A stretch of 64,000 nt of DNA. Source: CAIMUS01 sp963708455 (GTDB lineage Bacteria > Pseudomonadota > Gammaproteobacteria > Competibacterales > Competibacteraceae). Position numbers and translations under genes: made by a program. Under the pieces are notes generated by a model. That model was not told the origin of the DNA and did no database searches. It saw only the letters and a program-made list of their open reading frames with translations. Location of the stretch: positions 248,001-312,000 of the forward strand of contig CAVPSQ010000005.1 in the NCBI GenBank assembly GCA_963708455.1, given 5' to 3'. This document shows, piece by piece, positions 43,509 through 52,468 of this stretch (positions are counted from its first letter, which is position 1; each line of letters opens with the position of its first letter).

Positions 43509-46141
43509 CCTTGCTGGCCCCGTGGCTTGCGTCGCCCGCCGCCGTGGAGGGAGTGAGCGACTTGCCCGGCCTCGACGGTATCCCAACGCTGCGCCAACTG
43601 GCCGGGCTGGAGGCGGAATGGTCGCCGCTCATCGAGCAGCGGCTCGAGGCGGTTGCATCCCCCGAGGAAAGCGAACGACTGACCGAACTACGGCGGCGCG
43701 GCGCGGCGGCGAGCCGCCGCGCCCAGGAGCGACTGACGGCTATCGAGCGGCTGGCGCGGCAAGCCGGTGCGCTCGCTCGCATGGATTATGGCTTTCTGTA
43801 CGACCCGACGCATCATCTGCTGGCCATCGGCTACAGCGTGAGCGAGCGGCGGCGGGACTCAAGTTACTATGACTTGCTGGCGTCGGAAGCGCGCTTATGT
43901 AATTTTGTGGCGATTGCGCAGGGCCAACTGCCGCAGGAGAGCTGGTTTGCCCTGGGACGCCTACTCACCACCGCCGCGGGAGAGCCGCTGCTGCTGTCGT
44001 GGAGCGGCTCGATGTTCGAGTACCTCATGCCGCTGCTGGTGATGCCAACCTACGAAAACACCCTGCTGGACCAGACCTGCAAGGCGGCGGTGGCCCGGCA
44101 GATCGAGTATGGCAGGCAATGCGGCGTGCCGTGGGGCATATCGGAATCCGGCTACAACACCGTCGACGTGCACCTCAACTACCAGTACCGCGCCTTTGGT
44201 GCGCCCGGACTGGGAATGAAGCGCGGGCTAACCGAGGATCTGGTCATTGCGCCGTACGCCTCAGCGCTCGCGCTGATGGTGGCCCCCGAGGCGGCGTGCC
44301 AGAATCTGCAGCGACTCGCCGCCGCAGGGTTTGTCGGCAAGTTCGGCTTTTTTGAAGCCATCGACTACACGCCGGCACGGCAGCGCCGCGGCCAATCGCA
44401 CACCGCGGTCCGGTCCTTCATGGCCCATCACCAGGGCATGAGCCTGCTGTCGCTAGCCTATCTACTGCTGGATCGTCCGATGCAGCGGCGCTTCGAGTCG
44501 GTTCCCATATTCCAGGCGACTCTGCTGCTGCTGCAGGAGCGGGTTCCCAAGGTCTCGGCATTCTATATGCACCCCGGCGAGAGCGCCGACTTAAGCGCGC
44601 CCGCCAGCGCCCAGGAGCTGGCGGTGCGCATTTTCAGCAACCCGGACACACCGCTGCCGGAGGTGCAGTTGCTGTCGAACGGCAGGTACCACGTGATGGT
44701 CACCAACGCCGGGGGTGGCTACAGCCGCTGGAAAGACCTCGCCGTCACCCGCTGGCGCGAAGACGGCGTCTGTGACCACTGGGGTACGTTCTGTTACCTG
44801 CGCGACGTGGCCAGCGGGGAGTTCTGGTCAACCGCCTATCAGCCGACGCTCAAGCGACCGCGGTATTACGAGGCGATTTTCTCTCAGGGGCGGGTGGAGT
44901 TCCGCCGCCACGACCACGACTTCGAGACCCATACGGAGATCGCCGTTTCGCCGGAGGACGATATTGAACTCCGCCGCGTCCGCCTCACCAACGCCTCCCG
45001 GATGCGGCGTACGATCGAGGTCACGAGTTACACCGAAGTGGTGCTCGCCGAGCCCGCCGCGGACGCGCTGCATCCGGCCTTCAGCAATCTGTTCGTGCAG
45101 ACCGAGATCGTCCCTGCCCGGCAGGCGATTCTCTGCACCCGCCGGCCCCGTTCCCGCGACGAGCAGCCGCCCTGGCTGTTTCACCTGATGGTCGTGCACG
45201 GGGTACACGGCGACGAGATCTCCTACGAGACGGACCGCCTGCGCTTCATCGGCCGCGGCAACACGATCGCTGCTCCCCAGGCGCTGAGCGCCGCCGCGGT
45301 GCTGTCGGGCAGTCAGGGCCCGGTGTTGGATCCGATTGCCGCCATCCGCTATCGCATCACCCTCGATCCGTACCAGGAGGCGATTATCGATATGGTCTAC
45401 GGCGTCGGCGCCAGCCGCGACGTGTGCCTGGGGATGATCGGGAAATACCAGGATCGACGGCTCGCGGATCGCGTGTTCGATCTGGCCTGGACCCACAGCC
45501 AAGTGGTCTTGCGGCAGCTCAACGCCACCGAAGCCGACGCGCAACTCTATGGTCGCCTGGCCGGTTCGGTGATCTATGCCAATGCTGCGCTGCGTGCCGA
45601 CCCGAACATTCTCAGCGCTAACCGCCGTGGCCAATCCGGTCTGTGGGGTTACGCTATCTCCGGCGATTTGCCGATCGTGCTGCTGCGGATGAGTGACCCG
45701 GCCAACATCGAGCTGGCACGGCAACTCGTACAGGCCCATGCGTACTGGCGCCGTAAGGGACTCGCGGTGGACCTGGTGATTTGGAACGAAGAACCATCCG
45801 GTTATCGGCAACTGCTGCACGACCAGATCATGGGACTGATTGCGGCGGGCGTCGAAGCCCATGTGATCGACCGGCCGGGCGGCATCTTCGTGCGCTCGGC
45901 GGAACAGATCGCGAACGAGGATCGGATTCTGCTGCAAGCGGTCGCGCGCGCTATCCTGACGGACAGTCGCCGAGAGCCTGTCGGACCAGATCAACCGGCG
46001 CCGCAAGCCCGTGGAAGTACCGGTTCCCCGCTTGACGGCGACCCGAACCCATCACGCCGAACCCCCGGCGCCGGACGCAGCGCCGCGCCGCGACCTGATC
46101 TTCTTCAACGGGTTGGGAGGATTTACCCCGGATGGGCGTGA
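43505..46141 (+). CDS. ndvB: Cyclic beta-glucan synthase, middle part (frameshifted)
   Basis: This continues the same protein one frame over. The frame is homologous from 43382 (LAAATTEVAAQVAGSLDAAA), well before the nominal TTG at 43505, so there is no real start here. It completes the glycoamylase-like (transglycosylation) domain: MFEYLMPLLVMPTYENTLLD, VPWGISESGYNTVDVHLNYQ and GKFGFFEAIDYTP, then HHQGMSLLSLAYLLLDRPMQ. It then begins the GH94-like beta-sandwich region (YHVMVTNAGGGYSRWKDLAV). The true frame is lost again near 45968, so the last 58 residues are out of frame. Confidence 0.88.
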   Translation: MTLLAPWLASPAAVEGVSDLPGLDGIPTLRQLAGLEAEWSPLIEQRLEAVASPEESERLTELRRRGAAASRRAQERLTAIERLARQAGALARMDYGFLYDPTHHLLAIGYSVSERRRDSSYYDLLASEARLCNFVAIAQGQLPQESWFALGRLLTTAAGEPLLLSWSGSMFEYLMPLLVMPTYENTLLDQTCKAAVARQIEYGRQCGVPWGISESGYNTVDVHLNYQYRAFGAPGLGMKRGLTEDLVIAPYASALALMVAPEAACQNLQRLAAAGFVGKFGFFEAIDYTPARQRRGQSHTAVRSFMAHHQGMSLLSLAYLLLDRPMQRRFESVPIFQATLLLLQERVPKVSAFYMHPGESADLSAPASAQELAVRIFSNPDTPLPEVQLLSNGRYHVMVTNAGGGYSRWKDLAVTRWREDGVCDHWGTFCYLRDVASGEFWSTAYQPTLKRPRYYEAIFSQGRVEFRRHDHDFETHTEIAVSPEDDIELRRVRLTNASRMRRTIEVTSYTEVVLAEPAADALHPAFSNLFVQTEIVPARQAILCTRRPRSRDEQPPWLFHLMVVHGVHGDEISYETDRLRFIGRGNTIAAPQALSAAAVLSGSQGPVLDPIAAIRYRITLDPYQEAIIDMVYGVGASRDVCLGMIGKYQDRRLADRVFDLAWTHSQVVLRQLNATEADAQLYGRLAGSVIYANAALRADPNILSANRRGQSGLWGYAISGDLPIVLLRMSDPANIELARQLVQAHAYWRRKGLAVDLVIWNEEPSGYRQLLHDQIMGLIAAGVEAHVIDRPGGIFVRSAEQIANEDRILLQAVARAILTDSRREPVGPDQPAPQARGSTGSPLDGDPNPSRRTPGAGRSAAPRPDLLQRVGRIYPGWA

Positions 46142-48491
46142 GTACATCATTACCACCGCGCCCGGGCGGGTGACGCCGGCACCGTGGGTGAATGTGCTGG
46201 CGAACCCGCACTTCGGGACCGTTATCTCGGAGAACGGCCTGGCCTATACCTGGAGCGAAAACGCCCATGAGTTCCGCCTCACGCCCTGGCACAACGACCC
46301 GGTGACCGACGCCAGCGGTGAAGCCTTGTACCTGCGGGACGAAGAGAGCGGCTACTGCTGGTCGCCGACGCCGCTACCCAGTCGCGGCGCGACGCCTTAT
46401 CTCAGCCGGCACGGTTTTGGCTACAGCGTCTTCGAACATGTAGAGGACGGCATCCGCACGGAGATGTGGGTTTACGTGGCGGTGGATGCAGCAGTCAAGT
46501 TCACCGTATTGAAGCTACGCAACCAATCAGGCCGGTCGCGGCGGCTCTCAGCCACCGGCTATGTGGAATGGGTGCTGGGCGATCTGCAGCCGAAAACACT
46601 CATGCACGTGGTCACCGAAGTTGACCCCGGCAGCGGAGCGCTGTTCGCGCGGAACTCCTACAACACGGAATTCGCCGACCGGGTCGCCTTTTTCGCCGTG
46701 GATCAGGCGACTCGAACCCTAACCGGTGACCGGACTGAATTTCTCGGACGCAACGGCACGCTGCGCCATCCCGCCGCGATGGCCCGGTCACGGCTGTCCG
46801 GCAAGACCGGGGCCGCCTTGGATCCGTGCGCCGCGCTGCAGGCTCCCGTCGAGTTGGCCGACGGGCAAGAACAGGAGTTAGTGTTTACGCTCGGTGTGGG
46901 CCGGGATGCCGCCGCCGCCAGCGCGCTGGTGCAGCGCTTCCGGGGAGCGACGGCCGCGCGGGGCGCGCTCGAAGCCGTATGGCAGTATTGGAAGCACACC
47001 CTCGGCGCCGTGCAGGTAGCAACACCGGACCCAGCCCTCGATGTGCTGGCCAACGGCTGGCTCTTGTACCAGACGCTGGCCTGTCGCCTGTGGGCGCGCA
47101 GCGGCTATTACCAGTCAGGGGGTGCTTTCGGTTTCCGCGATCAGTTGCAGGACGTCATGGCGCTCATCCACGCCGAGCCGCGACTGGTGCGCGAGCACTT
47201 GCTCCGCTGCGCCGCCCGTCAGTTCCAGGAAGGCGATGTACAGCACTGGTGGCATCCCCCGTCGGGCCGAGGCGTGCGCACCCACTGTTCGGATGATTAC
47301 CTGTGGCTGCCGTTGGCCACCTGCCGTTATGTTCTGACCACCGGGGATACCGGTGTGCTGGACGAACCCATCCATTTCCTCGAAGGCCGCCCGGTCAATC
47401 CGGAGGAGGATTCCTACTACGATCTACCGGTCCGGCTTGAGGAAGTGGCCAGTTTATACCAGCACTGTGTGCGGGCCATCCTGCGGGGCCTCAGATGGGG
47501 TGAACACGGCCTGCCGCTGATCGGCTCCGGTGACTGGAACGATGGCATGAACCTGGTGGGGCAACAGGGCAAAGGCGAAAGCGTCTGGCTGGGCTTTTTC
47601 CTGTACGACGTGCTCATGCAGTTCACCGCAATCGCGCGCCGGCGCGATGATCTGTCCTTTGCCCACCGCTGTCAGCAGGAGGCGGCCCGGCTGCGCCAGC
47701 AGCTCGAACAGCAGGGTTGGGACGGCGAATGGTACCGCCGCGCCTACTTCGATGACGGCACGCCGCTGGGGTCGGCGAGTAACCCCGAATGTCGGATCGA
47801 TTCGATTGCACAAAGCTGGTCGGTGCTATCCGGGGCGGGTGACGGCAAACGCGCGCGCCTGGCGATGGAAGCCGTGGATCAGCGCCTCGTGCGCCGCCAT
47901 CAGGCGCTGATCCAACTGCTGGATCCACCTTTCGACCAGTCGGATTTGAATCCGGGCTACATCCAGGGATACCTCCCCGGGGTAAGAGAGAATGGCGGCC
48001 AGTACACCCATGCCGCGATCTGGGCGGCGATGGCGTTTGCCGCCCTGGGCGACCGTCGGCGCGCCTGGGAATTGCTGACCCTCATCAACCCGGTCAACCA
48101 TGCGAAGTCGCCGGCGGCGATGGCGACTTACAAAGTCGAACCGTACGTGGTCGCCGCCGATGTCTATGCGCTCTCACCGCACACCGGCCGCGGCGGCTGG
48201 ACCTGGTATACCGGCTCGGCCAGTTGGCTGTACCGGCTGATCATGGAATCCCTGCTGGGGCTGAGGCTAGAGGTGGACAAACTGCATTTTGCGCCGTGCT
48301 TCCCGGCTGAGTGGCAGGAGTTCAAGATTCACTATCGCTATCGGGAGACGGTCTACCACATTGTCGTCCAGCATCTTGGCGGGAGTGGCGAGACGAGTGT
48401 GACAGTGGACGGCGTCGAGCAACACGACCCGGCTATTCCCCTGGTCGACGACCGTCAGGAACACGTGGTCGAAGTGAGAATAGGCCGTTGA
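46011..48491 (+). CDS. ndvB: Cyclic beta-glucan synthase, C-terminal GH94 part
   Basis: The frame is the same as the first segment and is homologous from about 45969 (AESLSDQINRRRKPVEVPVP). It encodes the GH94 phosphorolysis domain that sets glucan length: LIFFNGLGGFTPDGREYIIT, RNSYNTEFADRVAFFAVDQ, GAFGFRDQLQDVMALIHAEP, the catalytic acid in GSGDWNDGMNLVG, and the end module PYVVAADVYALSPHTGRGGW, then TWYTGSASWLYRLIMESLLG. The three segments together make about 2,900 residues, close to rhizobial NdvB. If the two shifts are real, no complete enzyme is made. Confidence 0.9.
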   Translation: MEVPVPRLTATRTHHAEPPAPDAAPRRDLIFFNGLGGFTPDGREYIITTAPGRVTPAPWVNVLANPHFGTVISENGLAYTWSENAHEFRLTPWHNDPVTDASGEALYLRDEESGYCWSPTPLPSRGATPYLSRHGFGYSVFEHVEDGIRTEMWVYVAVDAAVKFTVLKLRNQSGRSRRLSATGYVEWVLGDLQPKTLMHVVTEVDPGSGALFARNSYNTEFADRVAFFAVDQATRTLTGDRTEFLGRNGTLRHPAAMARSRLSGKTGAALDPCAALQAPVELADGQEQELVFTLGVGRDAAAASALVQRFRGATAARGALEAVWQYWKHTLGAVQVATPDPALDVLANGWLLYQTLACRLWARSGYYQSGGAFGFRDQLQDVMALIHAEPRLVREHLLRCAARQFQEGDVQHWWHPPSGRGVRTHCSDDYLWLPLATCRYVLTTGDTGVLDEPIHFLEGRPVNPEEDSYYDLPVRLEEVASLYQHCVRAILRGLRWGEHGLPLIGSGDWNDGMNLVGQQGKGESVWLGFFLYDVLMQFTAIARRRDDLSFAHRCQQEAARLRQQLEQQGWDGEWYRRAYFDDGTPLGSASNPECRIDSIAQSWSVLSGAGDGKRARLAMEAVDQRLVRRHQALIQLLDPPFDQSDLNPGYIQGYLPGVRENGGQYTHAAIWAAMAFAALGDRRRAWELLTLINPVNHAKSPAAMATYKVEPYVVAADVYALSPHTGRGGWTWYTGSASWLYRLIMESLLGLRLEVDKLHFAPCFPAEWQEFKIHYRYRETVYHIVVQHLGGSGETSVTVDGVEQHDPAIPLVDDRQEHVVEVRIGR

Positions 48492-48548
48492 CACCCAAGG
48501 TACCCCCCTTCCTTATCCGGAACTCGCGTTACTTTAATGAGGGGCGTC

Positions 48549-48842
48549 ATGATTACTGAAACCAGTGCAGTTAACTTCCGGCAGAACCTGGGCGAAATGC
48601 TCGATCAGGTGCGGTATCGGCATGACAGTGTGATCATCAATAAAGATGGCAAGCCAATAGCGGCATTGGTTGATGCCAGGCTGTTTGAACGCATTTGCCG
48701 AATGCAGAGTCGCTTCGACGCACTCTGCCAACGCCTAGAGGCTGGTTTTGCGAATGTACCTGAGGCTGAAGGATTGGCAGAAATTGAAGCTGCCATAGCG
48801 CTTGAACGGGTGCAAGCACGCTCATCAGCTAAGGAGCATTGA
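48549..48842 (+). CDS. Phd/YefM-type antitoxin
   Basis: A 97-residue antitoxin of the Phd/YefM (prevent-host-death) type. The N-terminal DNA-binding region is MITETSAVNFRQNLGEMLDQ, then VRYRHDSVIINKDGKPIAAL, with an acidic helical tail that would wrap the toxin (AEGLAEIEAAIALERVQ). The ATG at 48549 is preferred over 48537 because GAGGGG lies in the intervening bases. It is six bases upstream of the PIN-domain toxin. It probably autorepresses its operon together with the toxin. Confidence 0.88.
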   Translation: MITETSAVNFRQNLGEMLDQVRYRHDSVIINKDGKPIAALVDARLFERICRMQSRFDALCQRLEAGFANVPEAEGLAEIEAAIALERVQARSSAKEH

Positions 48843-48848
48843 GCCACT

Positions 48849-49280
48849 GTGGCCACCCTGCGGGTGGTGCTCGATACGAACGTGCTGCTTTCGGGCATTG
48901 CTTATCCGGCCAGCGTGCCGGGCAAGATCATGACGGCTTGGCGTCACGGGGCGATAGATGTGCTGCTTTCTGCGTTTATTCTTGAGGAGTTACGCCGCGT
49001 GCTGCCTCGGTTGGCGCATCGTCATGGTCTGTTAGCGGCAGAAATTGATGATTTAGTGGATGTTCTTTCCATACAAGCCGAAGTCATTGAGCCGCTGCCC
49101 GGTGTAGAACAGGAGCTGCGTGATGTTGACGACCAGCCCGTACTGGGGACCCTGCTGGCAGCGCTTAAAGTGTCCGGCGCTGACTACCTCATCACCGGAG
49201 ACAAGGATTTGCTGGCACTGGCTGAACGTTTCCCCATCGTGACTCCAGGGGCTTTTTGGGCAAGGCACACTGGGCTTTGA
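48849..49280 (+). CDS. PIN-domain toxin (PIN_3 / COG1569 type)
   Basis: A 143-residue putative ribonuclease toxin. The start codon is GTG, after AAGGAG in the antitoxin tail. The acidic PIN residues are visible: Asp in VVLDTNVLLSGI (about 8), Glu in FILEELRRVLPRL, and Asp residues in RDVDDQPVLGTLLAALKVSG and ADYLITGDKDLLAL. The set forms a Mg-dependent nuclease site. Together with the upstream Phd/YefM gene it is a type II toxin-antitoxin module. The target RNA is unknown. Confidence 0.88.
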   Translation: MATLRVVLDTNVLLSGIAYPASVPGKIMTAWRHGAIDVLLSAFILEELRRVLPRLAHRHGLLAAEIDDLVDVLSIQAEVIEPLPGVEQELRDVDDQPVLGTLLAALKVSGADYLITGDKDLLALAERFPIVTPGAFWARHTGL

Positions 49281-49635
49281 ACGTAGCGTGGTCTCTGGCT
49301 TGGGTCGCAACCGGCGATGATCCGTCCGGCTGGAGCGCTTCGTTAGGCGGCGGACTGGTTGGTGCACTCGGCCTGCTTTGCGGTCTTGATCAGCCGGTCC
49401 TGGTATTGTTTCTGTAACTCTATGTAGTAGAGTGACGAAGGAACACCCAATTTGACCCACCACGATGAAAGGTTGGGGTTCGTTCCTCACCCCAACCTAC
49501 GCGCTCTTATATGATTTACGCTGCGCATGGATGCCAGATTGTTTATACTCAACACTTGTTAGGTCTCGTTACTGACCGGGTCGCGGTAGCGGATGACATA
49601 CTTTGTAGCCTTAAATAATATTAGTGAGGTTTCGC
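49281..49635. repeat. Intergenic region with a 66-bp repeat (copy A)
   Basis: Bases 49432-49497 contain GACGAAGGAACACCCAAT, then the hairpin GGTTGGGGT/ACCCCAACC. A close copy lies at 50766-50827 in the same orientation. The remainder has no recognisable gene. A lone GTTAGGC at 49346 lacks a partner and is not called an attC site. Confidence 0.5.
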
Positions 49636-50289
49636 ATGAAGAGAATCTTTTTGCTTGCTTTCTGGTTCGCTCTTCTATCGGCTGCTTTCTTTAATGTATC
49701 TCATGCCGATGTTACAGTGGATGATGCTGTCCGGGGAGGTTGCCTCACTGCAGAGGAAGTAAGGGCCAAGATCACCAGTACACTGGGTAAGCAAAATCTC
49801 GGCAGCAAGACCAAAGACAAGCTTTTAGAATTTCAGGGGTCGTCTGGGATTAGAGACGGCTCGGTGACAAGATCTTATGTAACCCACCCGGAAACTTGGG
49901 GTTATCGCTCGCTGACTATACCAAAGGAAGAAGAGGTAATAGTTACCGGAAAACTCTATTCAAAGGCGCTACATCAGCTTCAGAAGATGAAGGAGAAAGA
50001 GGGAGAATTTTGGACGGAGAACGGGCCACAAATCGATCCATCAGCGCAAAGCGATGAAGCCTTAACCCTTCGAATGCTGGCCACCTCCAGCAGTGACATC
50101 CCACCCAGCCAATTCCTATCTGTTGCGCTCACTCAAGAAGTGGCTCGCCGTTTCGGGACCGGTACATACGTCTACAGGTTTCAAATGAACCCAAACTCAC
50201 CTGTGCTAGGCATGGAAAACTGCCAGCTAGACAAGGGGGAAGTGCAGATTCAGGTACCAGGTAATACGCCGATCCGCAATCTTCAATGA
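49636..50289 (+). CDS. Secreted protein of unknown function, possibly ADP-ribosyltransferase-like
   Basis: A 217-residue exported protein. The start at 49636 sits behind GTGAGG and opens a signal peptide (MKRIFLLAFWFALLSAAFF, cleaved after SHA). The mature protein is polar and has only one Cys pair (GGCLTAEEV and MENCQLDKG), which may form a disulfide. The order TWGYRSLTI, then SQFLSVALTQEVARRFG, then DKGEVQIQVPGNTPI recalls the Arg, Ser-Thr-Ser-like and Glu-x-Glu-like segments of R-S-E ADP-ribosyltransferases, but the motifs are imperfect (SVA, EVQ). I would not assign that function on this basis. Base composition is more AT-rich than the genes before 48 kb. Confidence 0.5.
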   Translation: MKRIFLLAFWFALLSAAFFNVSHADVTVDDAVRGGCLTAEEVRAKITSTLGKQNLGSKTKDKLLEFQGSSGIRDGSVTRSYVTHPETWGYRSLTIPKEEEVIVTGKLYSKALHQLQKMKEKEGEFWTENGPQIDPSAQSDEALTLRMLATSSSDIPPSQFLSVALTQEVARRFGTGTYVYRFQMNPNSPVLGMENCQLDKGEVQIQVPGNTPIRNLQ

Positions 50290-50394
50290 TATTCGTTAAC
50301 GCAGGATTACTGGGAGAAATACCAAGAAAGTCAATGGGTTAGACAGTAGGATAGCCCCAGCCCCCCACAGCACAGGTAGTTGAGATGGGTCGTA

Positions 50395-50417
50395 GGGTGG
50401 GCAGATTGTCTGCCCAC
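50395..50417. repeat. GGTGGGCAGA hairpin
   Basis: GGTGGGCAGA pairs with TCTGCCCAC over a short loop in a GTAGGGTGGGCA context. A related GTAGGGTGGGC hairpin is at 62263-62283. Both are small dispersed palindromes in non-coding DNA. Confidence 0.4.
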
Positions 50418-50427
50418 GCGGTACATT

Positions 50428-50663
50428 TCACTGCTGCAATTGTTCCAGATATTTCTCCGCATCCAGCGCCGCCATGCAGCCGGTGCCGGCGGAAGTAATT
50501 GCCTGCCGGTAAACATGGTCGGCGACATCGCCCGCCGCAAAGACGCCGGGGATGCTGGTGGCGGTGGCGTTGCCGCTTAGACCGCTCTGGACCACGATAT
50601 AGCCGTTGCGCATCTCCAGTTGTCCCTGGAACAACTCGGTAGTGGGTTTATGCGGGCGATAGC
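50428..50663 (-). pseudogene. Thioredoxin reductase C-terminal fragment
   Basis: The minus-strand frame reads HKPTTELFQGQLEMRNGYIV, then ATSIPGVFAAGDVADHVYRQ, AITSAGTGCMAALDAEKYLE and stop at 50428. It is the last third of TrxB, with the FAD-binding GVFAAGDV motif. The N-terminal FAD/NADPH domains and the CxxC redox pair are missing, as upstream sequence is unrelated. The fragment sits between the two copies of the 62-66-bp direct repeat (49432 and 50766). Confidence 0.8.
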
Positions 50664-50765
50664 CTCCTGTTGATCGCCCAAAAATGGGCTTCTACAGATA
50701 AGACATTGATTTGAAACGTAGTAGTCTCCGTATAGGCTCTTAGAATCAAGATATAAGGTCAGGGT

Positions 50766-50827
50766 GACGAAGAACACCCACCCTGACCCGCCACGATGAA
50801 AGGTTGGGGTTCGTTCCTTACCCCAAC
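50766..50827. repeat. 62-bp direct repeat (copy B)
   Basis: Closely matches 49432-49497 in the same orientation (GACGAAGAACACCCACCC, then CACGATGAAAGGTTGGGG). It contains the GGTTGGGGT hairpin. The two copies bracket the secreted-protein gene and the trxB fragment. Confidence 0.5.
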
Positions 50828-50906
50828 GGTCATGACGCCCTACGTCACCCGGTTGATCGATCATGGTCGAGCAGTGAAATCGGTTGCCGTTATGTTGAGA
50901 ATACCG

Positions 50907-52262
50907 CTAAACCGAAATTCCCATCTTGCGCAGATCGCTTTGTGGGGGAAGTTCGATGGTCTTGTTGTTCTCCCACTTGACCCAGTCTTGAGCCGTGAAA
51001 TGATCGTCCGGCGGAAGTTCGGGTAAATGACCTTGTTGGCCCAGAGCACAAAGGTGGTGATGTTCGTTGAGGTACTGGTCAGGATTGCAGACATAGGTAC
51101 CCCGATGCTGGCGAACCGCTCGCTCGGTTTTCCACCCTTCCACAGGACTGAGATATCCACCCGTTGATGCAGCTTCGGCTATTGCCTTGAGTTGCGGAAA
51201 CAAGGTTGTATAGCTGGCTACGATTTGGTCATTGGATAATAGATTCGACGATCGAAAGCCTTCCAATATCGGCGTACCATAGGCCATCAAAAACTGGAGT
51301 GCCAAATGCCGACAGAGCTTGGCACTATGGCCAACGGCTTCACTGCTTAGATTCACATTCACTACATCGGAGTGATTTCCTGGCATGGGGAGAAAATGAA
51401 CATGGGGCTTGGCGTGAGTGGCATTCAAACTATCTGGATTGCCCCCTTTCCCATGCTGGCTTTGAGGAGCCAGGAGTTTCATGTCCTGACGATCGGTTGG
51501 CAAAAAGTTACCCCCATCCGCATCCAGAGCCAAAATGGCCAAATAGTTGCGAACATTGGGGGGAATCTGGAGCATGTCCGGTGTTCGAGTGGTATAGCCA
51601 CCGGGAACAGGATCGACGGCAAAAATATTGACCTCGATGGTATCTTCAAAAACCTCAAACAGCTTATTGGCCATCTTTAAGCAAGTCACTGCCCCCCGAC
51701 TCCAGCCCACCAAATTGACCGTATCAATGGGTTGCTCTAGCTCAAACTTCAGATGAGTTAGCATCCAGACTGCTTTGTAAACATTATCATCCCATCCCCT
51801 ACCAAGGGCCAGCCCCATGAGTTTCCAGGCTTCAGGCGTGTTGCCCATGAAACTGTCTTGAAATTCACTGGTTTGCTTTTCCCCAAAAAGCCAATATTTT
51901 CGTCCGCCTTTCAGTTCTAGCCCGGGGTTGAGTTCCTGGGATTTTCCAGGTGTTTTTTCGGTATTAAAGATGGGGTTGAACTTCCCCGGATAGGCATGGT
52001 GAACGGCGTCCTTGGAGTCTGTTTCCGAGACTTCTTCGGAGCCGGGTCCTTCACAAATCAGATAGTTGGGATTGCCTGAGCGCAGGGCAAAGGGCATGGG
52101 GTTTTGTTCAGTCCGCTGACCGGTTTGCTCCAGACGGGCTTCGTTGCCGGCGATCCCCTCGCTTAACTGGCTAATCAACTCTTGGGCAAACTGGGGGTCT
52201 CTGCGCTTATCACGATGAAAATCCGTGCCATGGTTGAGAATGGTGAGAACATTGTCTGTCAT
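50907..52262 (-). CDS. Tle/DUF2235-like alpha/beta-hydrolase (putative lipase effector)
   Basis: A 451-residue soluble hydrolase. The start at 52262 begins with TDNVLTILNHGTDFHRDKRR, a motif resembling the opening of DUF2235/T6SS lipase effectors. The nucleophile elbow is VNLVGWSRGAVTCLKMAN (Ser188), the Asp is likely in IFAVDPVPGGY, and the His is in MPGNHSDVVNVNL. The GxSRGA and GNHSDV pair is typical of the Tle1/DUF2235 group. No signal peptide or VgrG/PAAR gene is visible nearby. It lies downstream of a tail-fibre-like S74 gene on the same strand. Phospholipase or esterase activity is inferred, and the secretion route is unknown. Confidence 0.7.
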   Translation of the reverse strand: MTDNVLTILNHGTDFHRDKRRDPQFAQELISQLSEGIAGNEARLEQTGQRTEQNPMPFALRSGNPNYLICEGPGSEEVSETDSKDAVHHAYPGKFNPIFNTEKTPGKSQELNPGLELKGGRKYWLFGEKQTSEFQDSFMGNTPEAWKLMGLALGRGWDDNVYKAVWMLTHLKFELEQPIDTVNLVGWSRGAVTCLKMANKLFEVFEDTIEVNIFAVDPVPGGYTTRTPDMLQIPPNVRNYLAILALDADGGNFLPTDRQDMKLLAPQSQHGKGGNPDSLNATHAKPHVHFLPMPGNHSDVVNVNLSSEAVGHSAKLCRHLALQFLMAYGTPILEGFRSSNLLSNDQIVASYTTLFPQLKAIAEAASTGGYLSPVEGWKTERAVRQHRGTYVCNPDQYLNEHHHLCALGQQGHLPELPPDDHFTAQDWVKWENNKTIELPPQSDLRKMGISV

Positions 52263-52468
52263 AACAAACCTCAAGATTTTTCTGGGATTTTGGAGCCTGA
52301 ATATAGGCGTTAGTAAACGGGTACCCAACGAAAAGCCCCCCGAGTGCGGCACGGGAACCCGTTAGCGCCGCAACAGATGCGGATGCACAGTTATTCATGA
52401 TCTCGGTGAAGCCCGCCACAGCGATCGGTCCTTGGTCATGTGCAATGAGAGACGCGAGGCCGTTCTCC

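Noticed and set aside
49346..49352. GTTAGGC as another attC end
   Set aside because: No matching RYYYAAC box with inverted arms lies 50-130 bases to the left.
52303..52365. Hairpin ACGGGTACCC / GGGAACCCGT with GTTAG and CCCAAC near it, possibly attC
   Set aside because: The arm order and the terminal box (GTTAGCG) do not fit attC, and the fold is a plain inverted repeat.
52210..52419. A minus-strand ORF upstream of the lipase start (MAGFTEIMNNCASASVAALT...)
   Set aside because: It overlaps the lipase start region in another frame and matches no family I recognise. No independent support.
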